This document shows positions 16,355-24,929 of a stretch of DNA of 64,000 nt, in pieces (position 1 is the stretch's first letter; each line of letters opens with the position of its first letter). Source of the stretch: Oscillospiraceae bacterium. GTDB taxonomy: Bacteria > Bacillota > Clostridia > Oscillospirales > Ruminococcaceae. Position numbers and translations under genes: made by a program. A model generated the notes under the pieces. That model was not told the origin of the DNA. It did no database searches and saw only the letters and a program-made list of their open reading frames with translations. The DNA lies in assembly GCA_009784825.1 (NCBI GenBank), contig WQXO01000008.1:56276-120275 (forward strand), given 5' to 3'.

Positions 16355-16885
16355 CTATAACGTCTCGTCGGACTGCTGTTGTAGCTCAGCACCATACTCG
16401 AATATTAACGCAAGGCATATAAACACCGCCGAGAATATTAACTGCTCTAATCTCAGGAAAATATGAATATTTACATCAGGCAGAATAATCAAGTTAATCA
16501 ATGCACTCAATGGCTGAACAACCACGCTTAACGCAAGCATCAGCACAGATATAATTTTCAGTTTTTTCACATTCTTTTTGGTGAACGGGGAATCCTCCCT
16601 ACTAATATCCCGAAACAAATAACTCGCAATATATAATATAGCCGTTACAACACCTGCACTCATTATTTCACTAAGCAGTGCCGCACGCAATTCATGTATA
16701 CCTCCATCAAACGGTATATTACCGAATACCCCGATGTATGATATATTCGATAAATCAAGTGACGGTGCTAAGACCATTAATACAATCTGTGCGACAATTG
16801 CCATGACAAACATAATTGCTGTAATCAACAAGACAAGGTGCAGGATTTTACTGAGTTTCTTGATAGAATTAATTTTCGTGTTCAT
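16355..16885 (-). CDS. DUF2975 membrane protein
   Basis: 176 residues with four membrane helices (about 15-38, 70-95, 110-132, 140-163). Conserved DUF2975 feature: the loop SREDSPFTKKNVKKLKIIS before helix three. Function unknown. First gene of the operon with the XRE regulator and a CPBP protease. Confidence 0.85.
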   Translation of the reverse strand: MNTKINSIKKLSKILHLVLLITAIMFVMAIVAQIVLMVLAPSLDLSNISYIGVFGNIPFDGGIHELRAALLSEIMSAGVVTAILYIASYLFRDISREDSPFTKKNVKKLKIISVLMLALSVVVQPLSALINLIILPDVNIHIFLRLEQLIFSAVFICLALIFEYGAELQQQSDETL

Positions 16886-16912
16886 AATTACCTCCGAATT
16901 TTTTATACTCTC

Positions 16913-16941
16913 ATGATAGCATGGTAAATCACGTTTGTCAA
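16913..16941 (-). promoter_or_regulatory. DUF2975-XRE-CPBP promoter
   Basis: TTGACA (16936-16941), 17-bp spacer, TATCAT (16913-16918) on the minus strand. Just upstream, a tandem TTATCGTT-type motif (about 16948-16966) is a candidate operator for the XRE protein. Confidence 0.75.
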
Positions 16942-16990
16942 TAGATATTTAACGATAAACGATAAATTGTTAATGTTGCACATTTTTGTA

Positions 16991-17019
16991 TTGACAAAAG
17001 TGGCAATTTTTATTATAAT
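16991..17019 (+). promoter_or_regulatory. mntA-hepT promoter (perfect consensus)
   Basis: TTGACA (16991-16996), 17-bp spacer, TATAAT (17014-17019). The next gene after hepT is glgP, only ten bases on, so this promoter may also drive it. Confidence 0.85.
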
Positions 17020-17043
17020 TGATACAGATTAGGAGGTGAGGTT

Positions 17044-17358
17044 ATGTCGGATAAGATTTATTCCATTGATGAGATAAAGAAAGTTGTCGCTCCTATTGCG
17101 GTTAAATATGATGTGGAGCGGGTTTTTCTGTTTGGTTCATATGCTTTGGGAAAAGCAAACAGCGACAGTGACCTTGATTTCGTTATTGATAAGGGTAGGC
17201 TTCGTGGTTTAAAGCTTGCAGGCATGCTCGGGGATTTACAAGAAAGCTTTAATAAAAATATAGATTTATTAACCTCATCAAGTCTTGTAAAATATGATAA
17301 GGATGAATATTTTAAAGAAAAACTTGAAAAGGAAATGGTCGTCATATATGAACACTAA
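17044..17358 (+). CDS. mntA: MNT-domain nucleotidyltransferase antitoxin
   Basis: 104 residues. The minimal nucleotidyltransferase motif is clear: Gly31-Ser32, ten residues, Asp43-x-Asp45 (FGSYALGKANSDSDLDF). In known type VII systems MntA adds AMP to a Tyr of HepT and neutralises it. AGGAGG precedes the ATG. Overlaps hepT by 11 bases. Confidence 0.9.
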   Translation: MSDKIYSIDEIKKVVAPIAVKYDVERVFLFGSYALGKANSDSDLDFVIDKGRLRGLKLAGMLGDLQESFNKNIDLLTSSSLVKYDKDEYFKEKLEKEMVVIYEH

Positions 17359-17692
17359 AGACCGTGACATACTTCGGCATATATTAAGATACTGTGTACA
17401 AATCAATGAAACAAGCAGAGAGTTTAGTAACAGCAAGGAACGGTTCACAGAAAGTGCAACCTTTCGTAATGCAGTTTGTTTATGTCTTTTACAAATCGGT
17501 GAGCTTGTAACTGTATTAAGCGATGAATTTAAAGGAAATAACACCAATATATCATGGCGTGAAATAAAACTGCTTCGTAATATTGTGGCACACCGTTATG
17601 GAAAAGTTGATTTCGATATTATATGGGATATTTTAGAAAATGATATTCCGGATTTACATGATTTCTGTGAAGAAATAATCATAACACAATAA
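17348..17692 (+). CDS. hepT: HEPN-domain toxin HepT
   Basis: 114 residues, all-helical DUF86/HEPN protein. RNase motif R-x4-H-x-Y is intact: Arg77, His82, Tyr84 in RNIVAHRYG. HepT proteins cut RNA, and the motif Tyr is the AMPylation site used by MntA. Start 17348 lies inside mntA; a longer in-frame upstream start is rejected because it would overlap mntA by a further 54 bases. Confidence 0.9.
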   Translation: MNTKDRDILRHILRYCVQINETSREFSNSKERFTESATFRNAVCLCLLQIGELVTVLSDEFKGNNTNISWREIKLLRNIVAHRYGKVDFDIIWDILENDIPDLHDFCEEIIITQ

Positions 17693-17702
17693 GGGGGCAA
17701 CA

Positions 17703-20033
17703 ATGGACTACAGACAAAATATTGAAAGAATTATAAAATCGGGGGAGAAAGACGTTAAGCGGCTTTACAACGCCATTTCAGAGGCGGCGATGGAGGAGCT
17801 TAAACCCCGTTTACTCGAAAAACGTTATAACAAAAAAACCGCCTGTTATCTCTCGGCGGAATTTCTAATCGGTAGAATGGTATACTCGAACCTATTTAAT
17901 CTCGGATTGTTAGAGCAGACTAAGCAGGTTCTCGGTGAAAATGGCTTTGACCCGAACATGTTCGAGCAGATTGAAGATTTAGCACTCGGTAACGGCGGCT
18001 TAGGCAGACTTGCGGCGTGTTTCCTTGACTCGGCGGCGACTCACAACCTCCCGTTAGACGGCTACGGAATCCGCTACCGCTACGGACTGTTTAAGCAATA
18101 TTTCGATAAAGGCTTCCAGAATGAAATCCCTGACAACTGGATTAAATTCGGGGACCCGTGGAGCGTTCGCAGTGAGGGCGAAAAAGTCAGAGTAGACTTT
18201 AAAGGGCAATCGGTTTGGGCAGTCCCTTATGATATGCCGGTAATCGGCTACAAAACCAATACAATTAACCGCCTTCGCTTATGGCAGGCAGAACCCCTTG
18301 AAAATCAAGAGTTCGATTTTGACTCGTTTAACAAGCAGAATTATTCCGATGCGTTTAAGGCACGTAATGAAGCGGAGGCGATTACATGTGTTTTATACCC
18401 CAACGATGATACTGATGAGGGCAGGCGTCTGCGAATTAAGCAGGAATATTTCTTCACAAGTGCGTCTTTACAAAGTATAATTCGTGATTTTAAAATCAAC
18501 AATAAAGACTTCAAGAAATTTCATGAATTCTACGCTGTTCAATTAAATGACACCCATCCCGCAGTTGCCGTCCCCGAATTAATTCGTCTGTTAATCGAAG
18601 AAAATCTCACCTTTGATGAGGCATTCGCAACAGCCCAAAAAACACTTGCATACACCAACCATACTATCATGGCGGAAGCACTTGAAAAGTGGGATGTTGA
18701 TTTGTTCTGCTCGGTATTACCCGAGGTATATCCTTATATAGTAATGGTTCAGAATAAGCTCAAGCACACATTACACGAGCTTGACATTGATAAAAAAGAA
18801 CGTGAAATCTACAGCATAATCGACGATAAAAAACGAATCCACATGGCGAGATTATCATTATTCGGGACACACTCGGTTAATGGCGTGGCAGAGCTGCACA
18901 CCGAAATTCTCAAAAACACCGCTTTAAAGGAATGGTACGCTTTATATCCCGAACGCTTCTCGAATAAAACAAACGGCATTACCCAAAGGAGATGGTTAGG
19001 GTTATGCAATCCGGAATTGTCGCAGTTTATTACCGAACGCATAGGTGATAGATGGCTGACGGATTTAACCGAGTTGAAAAAACTAATCCCGTATGCCAAT
19101 GACAATCATGCACTCAATCGTTTAAACGAGATTAAGCGAATGAAAAAGGAACAGCTTTCGTGGCACGTAAAGTTCCATGAATACGGGGCAGTCTTAGATT
19201 TAGACAGTGTTTTCGATGTTCAGGTCAAGCGGCTTCACGAGTATAAGCGACAATTATTAAATGCCTTTTCTGTTCTCGATATTTACTTCTCATTGAAAGA
19301 CAAAAAGCTCAAAGGCTTTGAGAGTATGACGTTTTTGTTCGGGGCAAAAGCCGCTCCGGGGTATTACCGTGCAAAAGGGATTATCAAATTCATAAACGAG
19401 ATTGCGAAATTAGTGAATAACGACCCCGACGTTAATAAAAAAATGCACGTCTTATTTATCCAGAATTATAATGTGTCATATGCCGAAAAGTTAATCCCCT
19501 CCGCTGATATTAGTGAGCAGATTTCCACCGCAGGAACAGAAGCCTCCGGCACGGGTAACATGAAATTAATGCTCAACGGTGCGGTGACATTAGGGACATA
19601 TGACGGTGCGAATGTCGAAATTGTTCGTGAGGCGGGTGAGGAAAACAACTTCATATTCGGTGCAAGGGTAAAGGATATTGAGAAGCTTGAGAAAAAAGCA
19701 GGCTCGTATAATCCCAAGAAAATCTATAAAGAAAACCCACGTATTCAGCGGGTCATGGATACGTTAATCGACGGCACGTTAAAGGACGAAAGCGGGTTTA
19801 TGTTTAAGGAGTTATACAATTCTATTTTAGAGGGTGCGTCATGGCATGACCCCGACCAATATTATATTCTTCTCGATTTTGAGGATTATGTCGAGGCGAA
19901 ATTACGGGCGAATAAGGCGTTCAAAAACCGTGAGGCGTGGGCGAAGATGTGCTTGTTGAATATTGCAAACGCAGGGCAGTTCTCAAGCGATAGAACCATT
20001 ATGGAATACGCAAAGGAAATATGGGGAATTTAG
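17703..20033 (+). CDS. glgP: Glycogen/maltodextrin phosphorylase
   Basis: 776 residues. Releases glucose-1-phosphate from alpha-1,4-glucans. PLP lysine is Lys621 in GTGNMKLMLNGAVTLGT; also seen LGNGGLGRLAACFLDS, LNDTHPAVAVPEL, YTNHTIMAEALEKW and RWLGLCNPELS. Full length for the compact bacterial form. No other glycogen genes adjoin it. AAGGGGGC lies ten bases after hepT, and I see no separate promoter, so it seems to be read from the toxin-antitoxin promoter. Confidence 0.96.
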   Translation: MDYRQNIERIIKSGEKDVKRLYNAISEAAMEELKPRLLEKRYNKKTACYLSAEFLIGRMVYSNLFNLGLLEQTKQVLGENGFDPNMFEQIEDLALGNGGLGRLAACFLDSAATHNLPLDGYGIRYRYGLFKQYFDKGFQNEIPDNWIKFGDPWSVRSEGEKVRVDFKGQSVWAVPYDMPVIGYKTNTINRLRLWQAEPLENQEFDFDSFNKQNYSDAFKARNEAEAITCVLYPNDDTDEGRRLRIKQEYFFTSASLQSIIRDFKINNKDFKKFHEFYAVQLNDTHPAVAVPELIRLLIEENLTFDEAFATAQKTLAYTNHTIMAEALEKWDVDLFCSVLPEVYPYIVMVQNKLKHTLHELDIDKKEREIYSIIDDKKRIHMARLSLFGTHSVNGVAELHTEILKNTALKEWYALYPERFSNKTNGITQRRWLGLCNPELSQFITERIGDRWLTDLTELKKLIPYANDNHALNRLNEIKRMKKEQLSWHVKFHEYGAVLDLDSVFDVQVKRLHEYKRQLLNAFSVLDIYFSLKDKKLKGFESMTFLFGAKAAPGYYRAKGIIKFINEIAKLVNNDPDVNKKMHVLFIQNYNVSYAEKLIPSADISEQISTAGTEASGTGNMKLMLNGAVTLGTYDGANVEIVREAGEENNFIFGARVKDIEKLEKKAGSYNPKKIYKENPRIQRVMDTLIDGTLKDESGFMFKELYNSILEGASWHDPDQYYILLDFEDYVEAKLRANKAFKNREAWAKMCLLNIANAGQFSSDRTIMEYAKEIWGI

Positions 20034-20039
20034 ACGATT

Positions 20040-20297
20040 AATAATGAATAGTTAATAATTAATAATGGTTGTGTCGCCAGAGGCGACGGATTTTAAATAA
20101 AAATCTTTGCGGACGCAAATACCAAAATTATTCATTATTCATTATTACTTATTAATTATATTGTGTCGCCAGAGGCGACGGATTTTAAATAAAATCTTTG
20201 CGGACGCAAATACCAAAATTATTCATTATTCATTATTACTTATTAATTAATAATGGTTGTGTCGCCAGAGGCGACGGATTTCAAATACAATTAACAT
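20040..20297 (+). repeat. Tandem MITE-like repeat, 2.5 units
   Basis: Fills the 332-base gap after glgP. Each ~115-bp unit has an AT-rich TTAATAATGAATA-type edge, the hairpin GTCGCC-AGA-GGCGAC, a weak stem GATTTT/AAAATC, the hairpin TGCG-GA-CGCA, and another AATAATGAATAA-type edge. Two units are almost identical and the third is cut short. An inverted copy lies at 21044-21175, so the RelB-PIN pair is flanked by inverted repeats. No coding capacity or transposase. Confidence 0.8.
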
Positions 20298-20329
20298 TTT
20301 TCGCCTGTTGTGTTGACAACAGGCGAAAA
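20298..20329. promoter_or_regulatory. RelB-PIN operator, perfect 14-bp palindrome
   Basis: Arms TTTTCGCCTGTTGT (20298-20311) and ACAACAGGCGAAAA (20316-20329) with a 4-bp centre. The right half overlaps the -35 box (TTGACA 20313-20318). Type II antitoxins with ribbon-helix-helix domains bind such palindromes; role inferred. Confidence 0.75.
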
Positions 20330-20341
20330 TTATGTTATGAT
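20313..20341 (+). promoter_or_regulatory. RelB-PIN promoter
   Basis: TTGACA (20313-20318), 17-bp spacer, TATGAT (20336-20341). Embedded in the palindromic operator. Confidence 0.8.
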
Positions 20342-20365
20342 GAAAACGAAAGGCAGGTGAATGGT

Positions 20366-20656
20366 ATGACTGATTTAACAAGTTTAAACATTAAAATTGA
20401 CCGTGAATTAAAATCTGAGGCAGATGCATTATTTAATGCGATGGGTATGAATTTAACAACTGCTGTTAATATTTTCGTTCGTCAAGCGGTTGCGGAACAG
20501 GCTATCCCTTTTCAAATTCATGTAAATGAGAAGGTTCAGTTTCAAAGGATGTTGGAGAATATGAGGGGGCAAGCGTCAAAGCACGGGTTCATGTCTGATG
20601 ATGATATAAATAATGAAGTTATAGCGGCACGCAAGGAAATCCGGGGGGATATATGA
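20366..20656 (+). CDS. RelB/DinJ-type antitoxin
   Basis: 96 residues. N-terminal ribbon-helix-helix segment LNIKIDRELKSEADALFNAMGMNLTTAVNIFVRQAV is characteristic of RelB/DinJ; the C-terminal part should wrap the toxin. Start 20366 follows AGGTGA and a consensus promoter; the longer open frame upstream is repeat and promoter DNA. The stop overlaps the PIN gene (ATGA). An antitoxin of this class with a PIN toxin is a less common pairing than with YafQ/RelE. Confidence 0.88.
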   Translation: MTDLTSLNIKIDRELKSEADALFNAMGMNLTTAVNIFVRQAVAEQAIPFQIHVNEKVQFQRMLENMRGQASKHGFMSDDDINNEVIAARKEIRGDI

Positions 20657-21042
20657 TTAACATAGTGATTGATACCAATATTCTTGTTTCTGCATTGTGG
20701 TCTGAAAACTCGAACCCTTATAAGATAATGCATATGCTCCCGAGCAATAGATTTACACTTTGTTTTAATGATAAGATATTGATTGAGTATAAGACTGTTC
20801 TGTCGCGTCCCGCTTTTGGCTTTAATGCTTCTCAGGTAGACAGTTTATTGTTAAAAATTGTCAAGTTCGGCAAAAATGTTGAAGTGACCCCAAGCTCTGT
20901 TAAACTACCTGATGAAGATGACCGTAAATTCTATGACACAGCGAAAGAATGTAACGCCGTTCTTGTCACAGGGAACATAAAACACTTCCCTGTTGAGAAA
21001 TTTATTATGACGCCGAAAGATTTTTTGCTGAAGTATTACTGA
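20653..21042 (+). CDS. PIN-domain ribonuclease toxin (COG1569-like)
   Basis: 129 residues. PIN acidic residues are visible: Asp7 in VIDTNILVS, Glu in ILIEYKTVLSRP, Asp in DEDDRKFYDTA, and a last acidic position after LVTGN. Predicted metal-dependent RNase. Coupled by ATGA overlap to the RelB-type antitoxin. Confidence 0.88.
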   Translation: MINIVIDTNILVSALWSENSNPYKIMHMLPSNRFTLCFNDKILIEYKTVLSRPAFGFNASQVDSLLLKIVKFGKNVEVTPSSVKLPDEDDRKFYDTAKECNAVLVTGNIKHFPVEKFIMTPKDFLLKYY

Positions 21043-21043
21043 T

Positions 21044-21175
21044 TAACAATTAATAATGAATAGTTAATAATGAATAATTTTGGTATTTGCGTCCGCAAAG
21101 ATTTTTATTTCAAAATCCGTCGCCGCAGGCGACACAACCATTATTCATTATTCATTATTCATTATTACTTATTAA
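21044..21175 (-). repeat. MITE-like repeat, inverted copy
   Basis: Inverted relative to 20040-20297: AT-rich edge, GGTATTTGCGTCCGCAAAGA, then GTCGCC-GCA-GGCGAC, then AT-rich ATTCATTATT repeats. The hairpin loop differs (GCA versus AGA) while both stem arms are conserved. Confidence 0.8.
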
Positions 21176-22282
21176 TTATACTGTTCCTTGAACAGTCACT
21201 ACTAACAACACTATCAGCATAATAATCACAGCGGGGTTTTTTATAACTGCATTAGCTCTTTCCCGTGAGGTCATGTGCGGGTTTTCGTTGCTGATTTTTA
21301 AATATCCCATTGTCGCAATATATATGAACGCAACCGCTCCGATAAGCATGAACAGTATCGAAAAAAGCCCAACGCTTTCTGCGTCAAACGGGAGTGTACC
21401 CTCCTCAGCTAAGGTGTATACCCTTGAGCGGACTACGTCATACCCGTTATTAAGTGCATGCATAGCAATTGCCGGTTTAACCGAGTTACTGCGTACTGCG
21501 ATTATTCCGAGGAGTATACCGCCGCAGGTTGCATAAAGAAACTGCGTAAAGTTCCCGTGGAAAAACCCGAATAAAACTGCTGTTATTATGACCGCCTGCA
21601 CATCCCCGAAACGCCGTAACGGCTTTAACAGTAAATGTCGGTAGAGGTATTCCTCGCAGACGGGGGCGATGATTGCCACGACTACGAACATCATAATTGC
21701 CTGCGTATTATTATTGGGCATCATGTCGGCGAAAACGTCCCTCAGTCCTCCTGTGCCGAAAATGTCACTAATTATATCGGCGATATAGTGGGAGAAAATA
21801 CTCGCCGCAATGCTGAGTGAATACCCTCCCGCAAAGAATAAAAAGACCCAGCCCCATTTAAATTCATAGGTTTTGAATTGGTGGGGTTGTTTCATGTATT
21901 TCCCGAATGCCATTGTGAACACAATAAACGGCGGGAGATACACGATTATATCACTGACTAACCATATAAAAAGATAGTAGAAATCCCGTGTCATTACGGT
22001 GATTGAACCGGTGCTGATAATTTCAGAAAAGACCTCGATATTAAATAAACTTCCTGTTGAATATGGCGGGTAAAATGCGAAAAAAACCGAGAATAAAAAA
22101 CCAACCGCCCTTGTACCGAAGTGTGCCGCAATTACAGCGATACCAAGTGTCATGAGGAGCTTCTTTAATTCATGGTTTTCTTTGTTTTTTAACTCGGGAT
22201 TAGTTTCGCTTATTTCATTGATTTCGTTTGTTTCGTTAATCCGGTTATATTCGGGTAGCTGTGTCACGTTTGTGTCCCCCAT
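21176..22282 (-). CDS. CPBP-family intramembrane protease
   Basis: 368 residues with about eight membrane helices after a cytosolic Asn/Glu-rich N-terminus (NETNEINEISETN repeats). Motifs: CEEYLYRHLLL (EExxxR), FGFFHGNF (FxxxH), MHALNNGYD. It overlaps the upstream paralogue by 19 bases; the two are a tandem pair. Its end abuts the MITE-like repeat. Substrate unknown. Confidence 0.85.
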   Translation of the reverse strand: MGDTNVTQLPEYNRINETNEINEISETNPELKNKENHELKKLLMTLGIAVIAAHFGTRAVGFLFSVFFAFYPPYSTGSLFNIEVFSEIISTGSITVMTRDFYYLFIWLVSDIIVYLPPFIVFTMAFGKYMKQPHQFKTYEFKWGWVFLFFAGGYSLSIAASIFSHYIADIISDIFGTGGLRDVFADMMPNNNTQAIMMFVVVAIIAPVCEEYLYRHLLLKPLRRFGDVQAVIITAVLFGFFHGNFTQFLYATCGGILLGIIAVRSNSVKPAIAMHALNNGYDVVRSRVYTLAEEGTLPFDAESVGLFSILFMLIGAVAFIYIATMGYLKISNENPHMTSRERANAVIKNPAVIIMLIVLLVVTVQGTV

Positions 22283-23304
22283 ATAAATCCGGCTATTTTC
22301 TGGAAAATTATGCTCCCGGCGAATGCGTCAATAGTAAGCACACACATCAAAATTATCGGAATCCTTGTGAAAAATAATGCAGCCTTTTTACCGGTGCCGA
22401 CCTCCTGCCATGTGTTAGTGACCTTGTATATTTTAAAGCGGAATATTCTCTTAAACGCTAATGCCATTCCCGCAATCATCAGCCCTAAGGTTAAAACGAA
22501 GAACATAGAGAATATAGCCATAACCATCATATTGTTATCGGGAATTCCGTCCATAAAATCACCCATCATAAAGTTCTGCAGGGTGTCGGTTGACATGAAC
22601 AAAAGCATTACCGCCGAAATGGAATTGAACACAGCATGCAGAATTGTCGGGATTAATAATGAGTCGGTCTGCACGTAGATATACCCGAGGACAATCCCCA
22701 CTACTGTAGCGTAGAAAAGCTGTTGGAAGTTCCCGTGCATCAGCCCGAAAAGTATTCCCGAAACCATGATGGCGAAGCCCGTTCCGTAGGGTTTGAGCGA
22801 TTTTAAAATAATCCCCCTTGCGAAGAATTCTTCATAAATTGCCGCCGAGAAAATCATTCTCACGGCTAAGGCAATCCCGCATATGAAATTAGGGGGCATC
22901 ATCGCTGCCATTGAACCGAAGGACTTTTCGAGTTCGATATTATCGGGGGTGAAGTTGGAGAAAACCCAGACAGCGATTAATGTGAGATAGTTCGTCAATT
23001 GCCCTAAGCCGTACATAGCCGGGAAGTTCCCTAATGCTTTTGCGATACGGGGCGGCTTTTTATACAGTGACAGTGGGTTTTTGACTTTCATAATAATCAC
23101 TGCGGCGATTATCGGGATTATATACAAGAACAAATCCTGCAACACCAATGACCCGACATACAGTGTGGTTGCACTTGTATTATCGGGGAGAATCCTGTAC
23201 ATAAATTCGATTGCGAAAGAGCAGCCCATTCTGCTTATAAAGAACACCGTCATAATCAGTCCGATTTTAAAGCAGACGGTTTTGAAGTCACTGATTTTTT
23301 CCAT
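22264..23304 (-). CDS. CPBP-family intramembrane protease
   Basis: 346 residues, multiple membrane helices. Motifs: YEEFFARGIIL (EExxxR), FGLMHGNF (FxxxH) and LHAVFNSIS. Same architecture as its downstream neighbour, so a duplication is likely. Transcribed from a consensus promoter in the intergenic region shared with the Phd-RelE pair. Confidence 0.85.
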   Translation of the reverse strand: MEKISDFKTVCFKIGLIMTVFFISRMGCSFAIEFMYRILPDNTSATTLYVGSLVLQDLFLYIIPIIAAVIIMKVKNPLSLYKKPPRIAKALGNFPAMYGLGQLTNYLTLIAVWVFSNFTPDNIELEKSFGSMAAMMPPNFICGIALAVRMIFSAAIYEEFFARGIILKSLKPYGTGFAIMVSGILFGLMHGNFQQLFYATVVGIVLGYIYVQTDSLLIPTILHAVFNSISAVMLLFMSTDTLQNFMMGDFMDGIPDNNMMVMAIFSMFFVLTLGLMIAGMALAFKRIFRFKIYKVTNTWQEVGTGKKAALFFTRIPIILMCVLTIDAFAGSIIFQKIAGFIWGTQT

Positions 23305-23341
23305 TTTTAAACTACCGCCGTTTCAACTAATACATAGTGAT

Positions 23342-23370
23342 ATTATAGTTGATTATATTAACCTTGTCAA
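23342..23370 (-). promoter_or_regulatory. CPBP pair promoter
   Basis: TTGACA (23365-23370), 17-bp spacer, TATAAT (23342-23347), minus strand; perfect consensus. Confidence 0.85.
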
Positions 23371-23425
23371 GTGTTTAGTCAAGTTAAGGTGAAAAAACGA
23401 AGAAGTAACAATCATAGAAAATTAC

Positions 23426-23454
23426 TTGACAAAGAAACCGTGTTATGTTATATT
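23426..23454 (+). promoter_or_regulatory. Phd-RelE promoter
   Basis: TTGACA (23426-23431), 17-bp spacer, TATATT (23449-23454). Confidence 0.8.
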
Positions 23455-23485
23455 GAATATAATGATAACGAAGGGGGGATTTCTC

Positions 23486-23767
23486 ATGTATAATACGAAT
23501 GTCCGTTCGCCACAGGATTTAGTTAATGATTACGCTGATATACTCCGCACAGTAAAAGCCTGTAACCGAGTTATTATTTCTCATGACGAGGATGAAGAAA
23601 TGGTTTTGATAAGTAAGGCTGCCTTCGCAACAGTAGAAGAGCAGTTATATCATAATTATGTCAATGAAAAACTTAGAGAATCAGAAGAATGGGCGGCAAA
23701 TCCCGACGCTAAGTGGCTAACAGAGGAGGAGACCTTTATGAGAGCGGAGAGGGATTTCGGTGTTTAA
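23486..23767 (+). CDS. Phd/YefM-type antitoxin
   Basis: 93 residues. N-terminal Phd/YefM fold: NVRSPQDLVNDYADILRTVKACNRVIIS, with VLISKAAFATVEE completing the DNA-binding domain; the acidic C-terminus (EEETFMRAERDFGV) should bind the toxin. Start 23486 follows AAGGGGGG. Overlaps the toxin gene by eight bases. Confidence 0.88.
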   Translation: MYNTNVRSPQDLVNDYADILRTVKACNRVIISHDEDEEMVLISKAAFATVEEQLYHNYVNEKLRESEEWAANPDAKWLTEEETFMRAERDFGV

Positions 23768-24062
23768 GTTAAAATTTACTAATATATATGAAAATGATTA
23801 TTATGAAATTATAAAGTATTTGTTGCAATTCTATCCCGATACACCCGTTAAATTTAAGAATAAATTAAAAAGTGTTTTGTCTAACATAAGAACTAATCCT
23901 CATATGTATAAAACTTGCTTTTTCAACCCGAAATTCAAACAAGCGAATTTTTTGGATTATGTGGTTTTTTATAAAATTGTGAAAGAAACTGAAACAGAAA
24001 AAATGGTTGAAGTTCATCGAATTCTGCATGGAGCAAGAGATATTGAAAATATATTGAAATAG
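23760..24062 (+). CDS. RelE/ParE-type toxin
   Basis: 100 residues starting at GTG. RelE/ParE features: N-terminal helix pair (YENDYYEIIKYLLQFYPDTPVKFKNKL), then the beta-sheet ending VVFYKIV...VEVHRILHGARDIENIL. Either a ribosome-dependent RNase or a gyrase poison; the sequence does not decide. Translationally coupled to the Phd-type antitoxin. Confidence 0.88.
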   Translation: MFKLKFTNIYENDYYEIIKYLLQFYPDTPVKFKNKLKSVLSNIRTNPHMYKTCFFNPKFKQANFLDYVVFYKIVKETETEKMVEVHRILHGARDIENILK

Positions 24063-24071
24063 AGTTAATCG

Positions 24072-24101
24072 CCGCCTTGTTTTTATGGGAGTGGCGGTTT
24101 T
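24072..24101 (+). terminator. Probable terminator of Phd-RelE
   Basis: CCGCC (24072-24076) and GGCGG (24093-24097) close a hairpin with a large loop, followed by TTTTCATT. Confidence 0.55.
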
Positions 24102-24181
24102 CATTCAATTAGGTTGTTGCTGTTTTTAAGCATGAATAATCCATTGTATAATTCCGCATAATAATTTCGAGGTGATGTAAT

Positions 24182-24421
24182 ATGGCAAAAGCAGGCATGA
24201 GAAGACCTGACCCGAAAGAACCGCACGGCACTGAGAGCAATCGAATAACACATATCCCTAAGAATGATGTGCCGCCTGTTCCCGAAATGCAGGGTAAGGT
24301 TAAAAGCGGAAAGAAAAAAGCGGACAAACCCATTTCAAAAGCACACAAGGAATATGATACCGACCTTGCACGGGATAATCTCGAAAATGATATTCCCGCC
24401 GCTGATTTACAGGATTTATAG
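24182..24421 (+). CDS. Small conserved-looking basic protein
   Basis: 79 residues, MAKAGMRRPDPKEPHG..., rich in Lys/Pro/Asp, no membrane segment, probably disordered. AGGTGA stands eight bases before the ATG. I recall similar short proteins annotated as hypothetical in gut Bacillota, which I cannot verify here. It stands alone between two terminators. Confidence 0.65.
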   Translation: MAKAGMRRPDPKEPHGTESNRITHIPKNDVPPVPEMQGKVKSGKKKADKPISKAHKEYDTDLARDNLENDIPAADLQDL

Positions 24422-24449
24422 GACTGCTGTTATATCGAATTATCAGAAA

Positions 24450-24477
24450 AATCTCCCGTTCAAAAGGACGGGAGATT
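24450..24477 (-). terminator. Terminator of the yerC-glmU-prs operon
   Basis: 10-bp arms AATCTCCCGT (24450-24459) and ACGGGAGATT (24468-24477). On the minus strand it is followed by TTTTCTGAT, placing it just after the gene ending at 24492. Confidence 0.75.
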
Positions 24478-24491
24478 GTGATGTGGAATTC

Positions 24492-24914
24492 CTATTCGTT
24501 GTTTTCCTTGCGTAATCTCCTCTTAATCAAGAAGTTCACCCCTAACAGCCATATCATCATCAATGATAACGAAGCTAACGAAAAAGCCATATGAGTTAAA
24601 ACTACAACCGAAAGCCATTCCGATATAACGCCGAATGTAATTGTTAAAACCGAATTTGCAAGCACATTCATAATTAAACAAACTGCGGCACATATTTTAA
24701 ATTGAAGATATTTGTGTATTACATTACGCCAACATAAAGCCGCTGAATATATCGGGAAAGCGATACATGTAATAAATAACCCCACAAAAAATAAATTCAT
24801 TGTCGTGTATTCCATATTTTTGCTATCGTATTGTAATGATAAAATCAAACATAATACTACAGGAATGGCGGTCAAAAGTATAAGCTTGCGATATTCTTTT
24901 ATAATTGATTTCAT
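24492..24914 (-). CDS. Four-helix membrane protein, unknown
   Basis: 140 residues with four predicted membrane helices (about 10-30, 42-62, 75-95, 105-130) and a basic C-terminal tail (KRRLRKENNE). No family recognised. ATG 24914 is chosen because AAAGGTGAG precedes it; a GTG three codons upstream overlaps that ribosome binding site. Last gene of the operon, after the STAS protein. Confidence 0.7.
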   Translation of the reverse strand: MKSIIKEYRKLILLTAIPVVLCLILSLQYDSKNMEYTTMNLFFVGLFITCIAFPIYSAALCWRNVIHKYLQFKICAAVCLIMNVLANSVLTITFGVISEWLSVVVLTHMAFSLASLSLMMIWLLGVNFLIKRRLRKENNE

Positions 24915-24929
24915 GCTTCTCACCTTTCG

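Noticed and set aside
20040..20297. Regular repeats that could be read as a small CRISPR array
   Set aside because: Units are ~115 bp with internal hairpins and no unique spacers, no cas genes are near, and an inverted copy exists elsewhere.
20198..20365. Long N-terminal extension of the RelB-type antitoxin
   Set aside because: It reads through the MITE-like repeat, operator and promoter; ATG 20366 has SD and promoter at the right distance.
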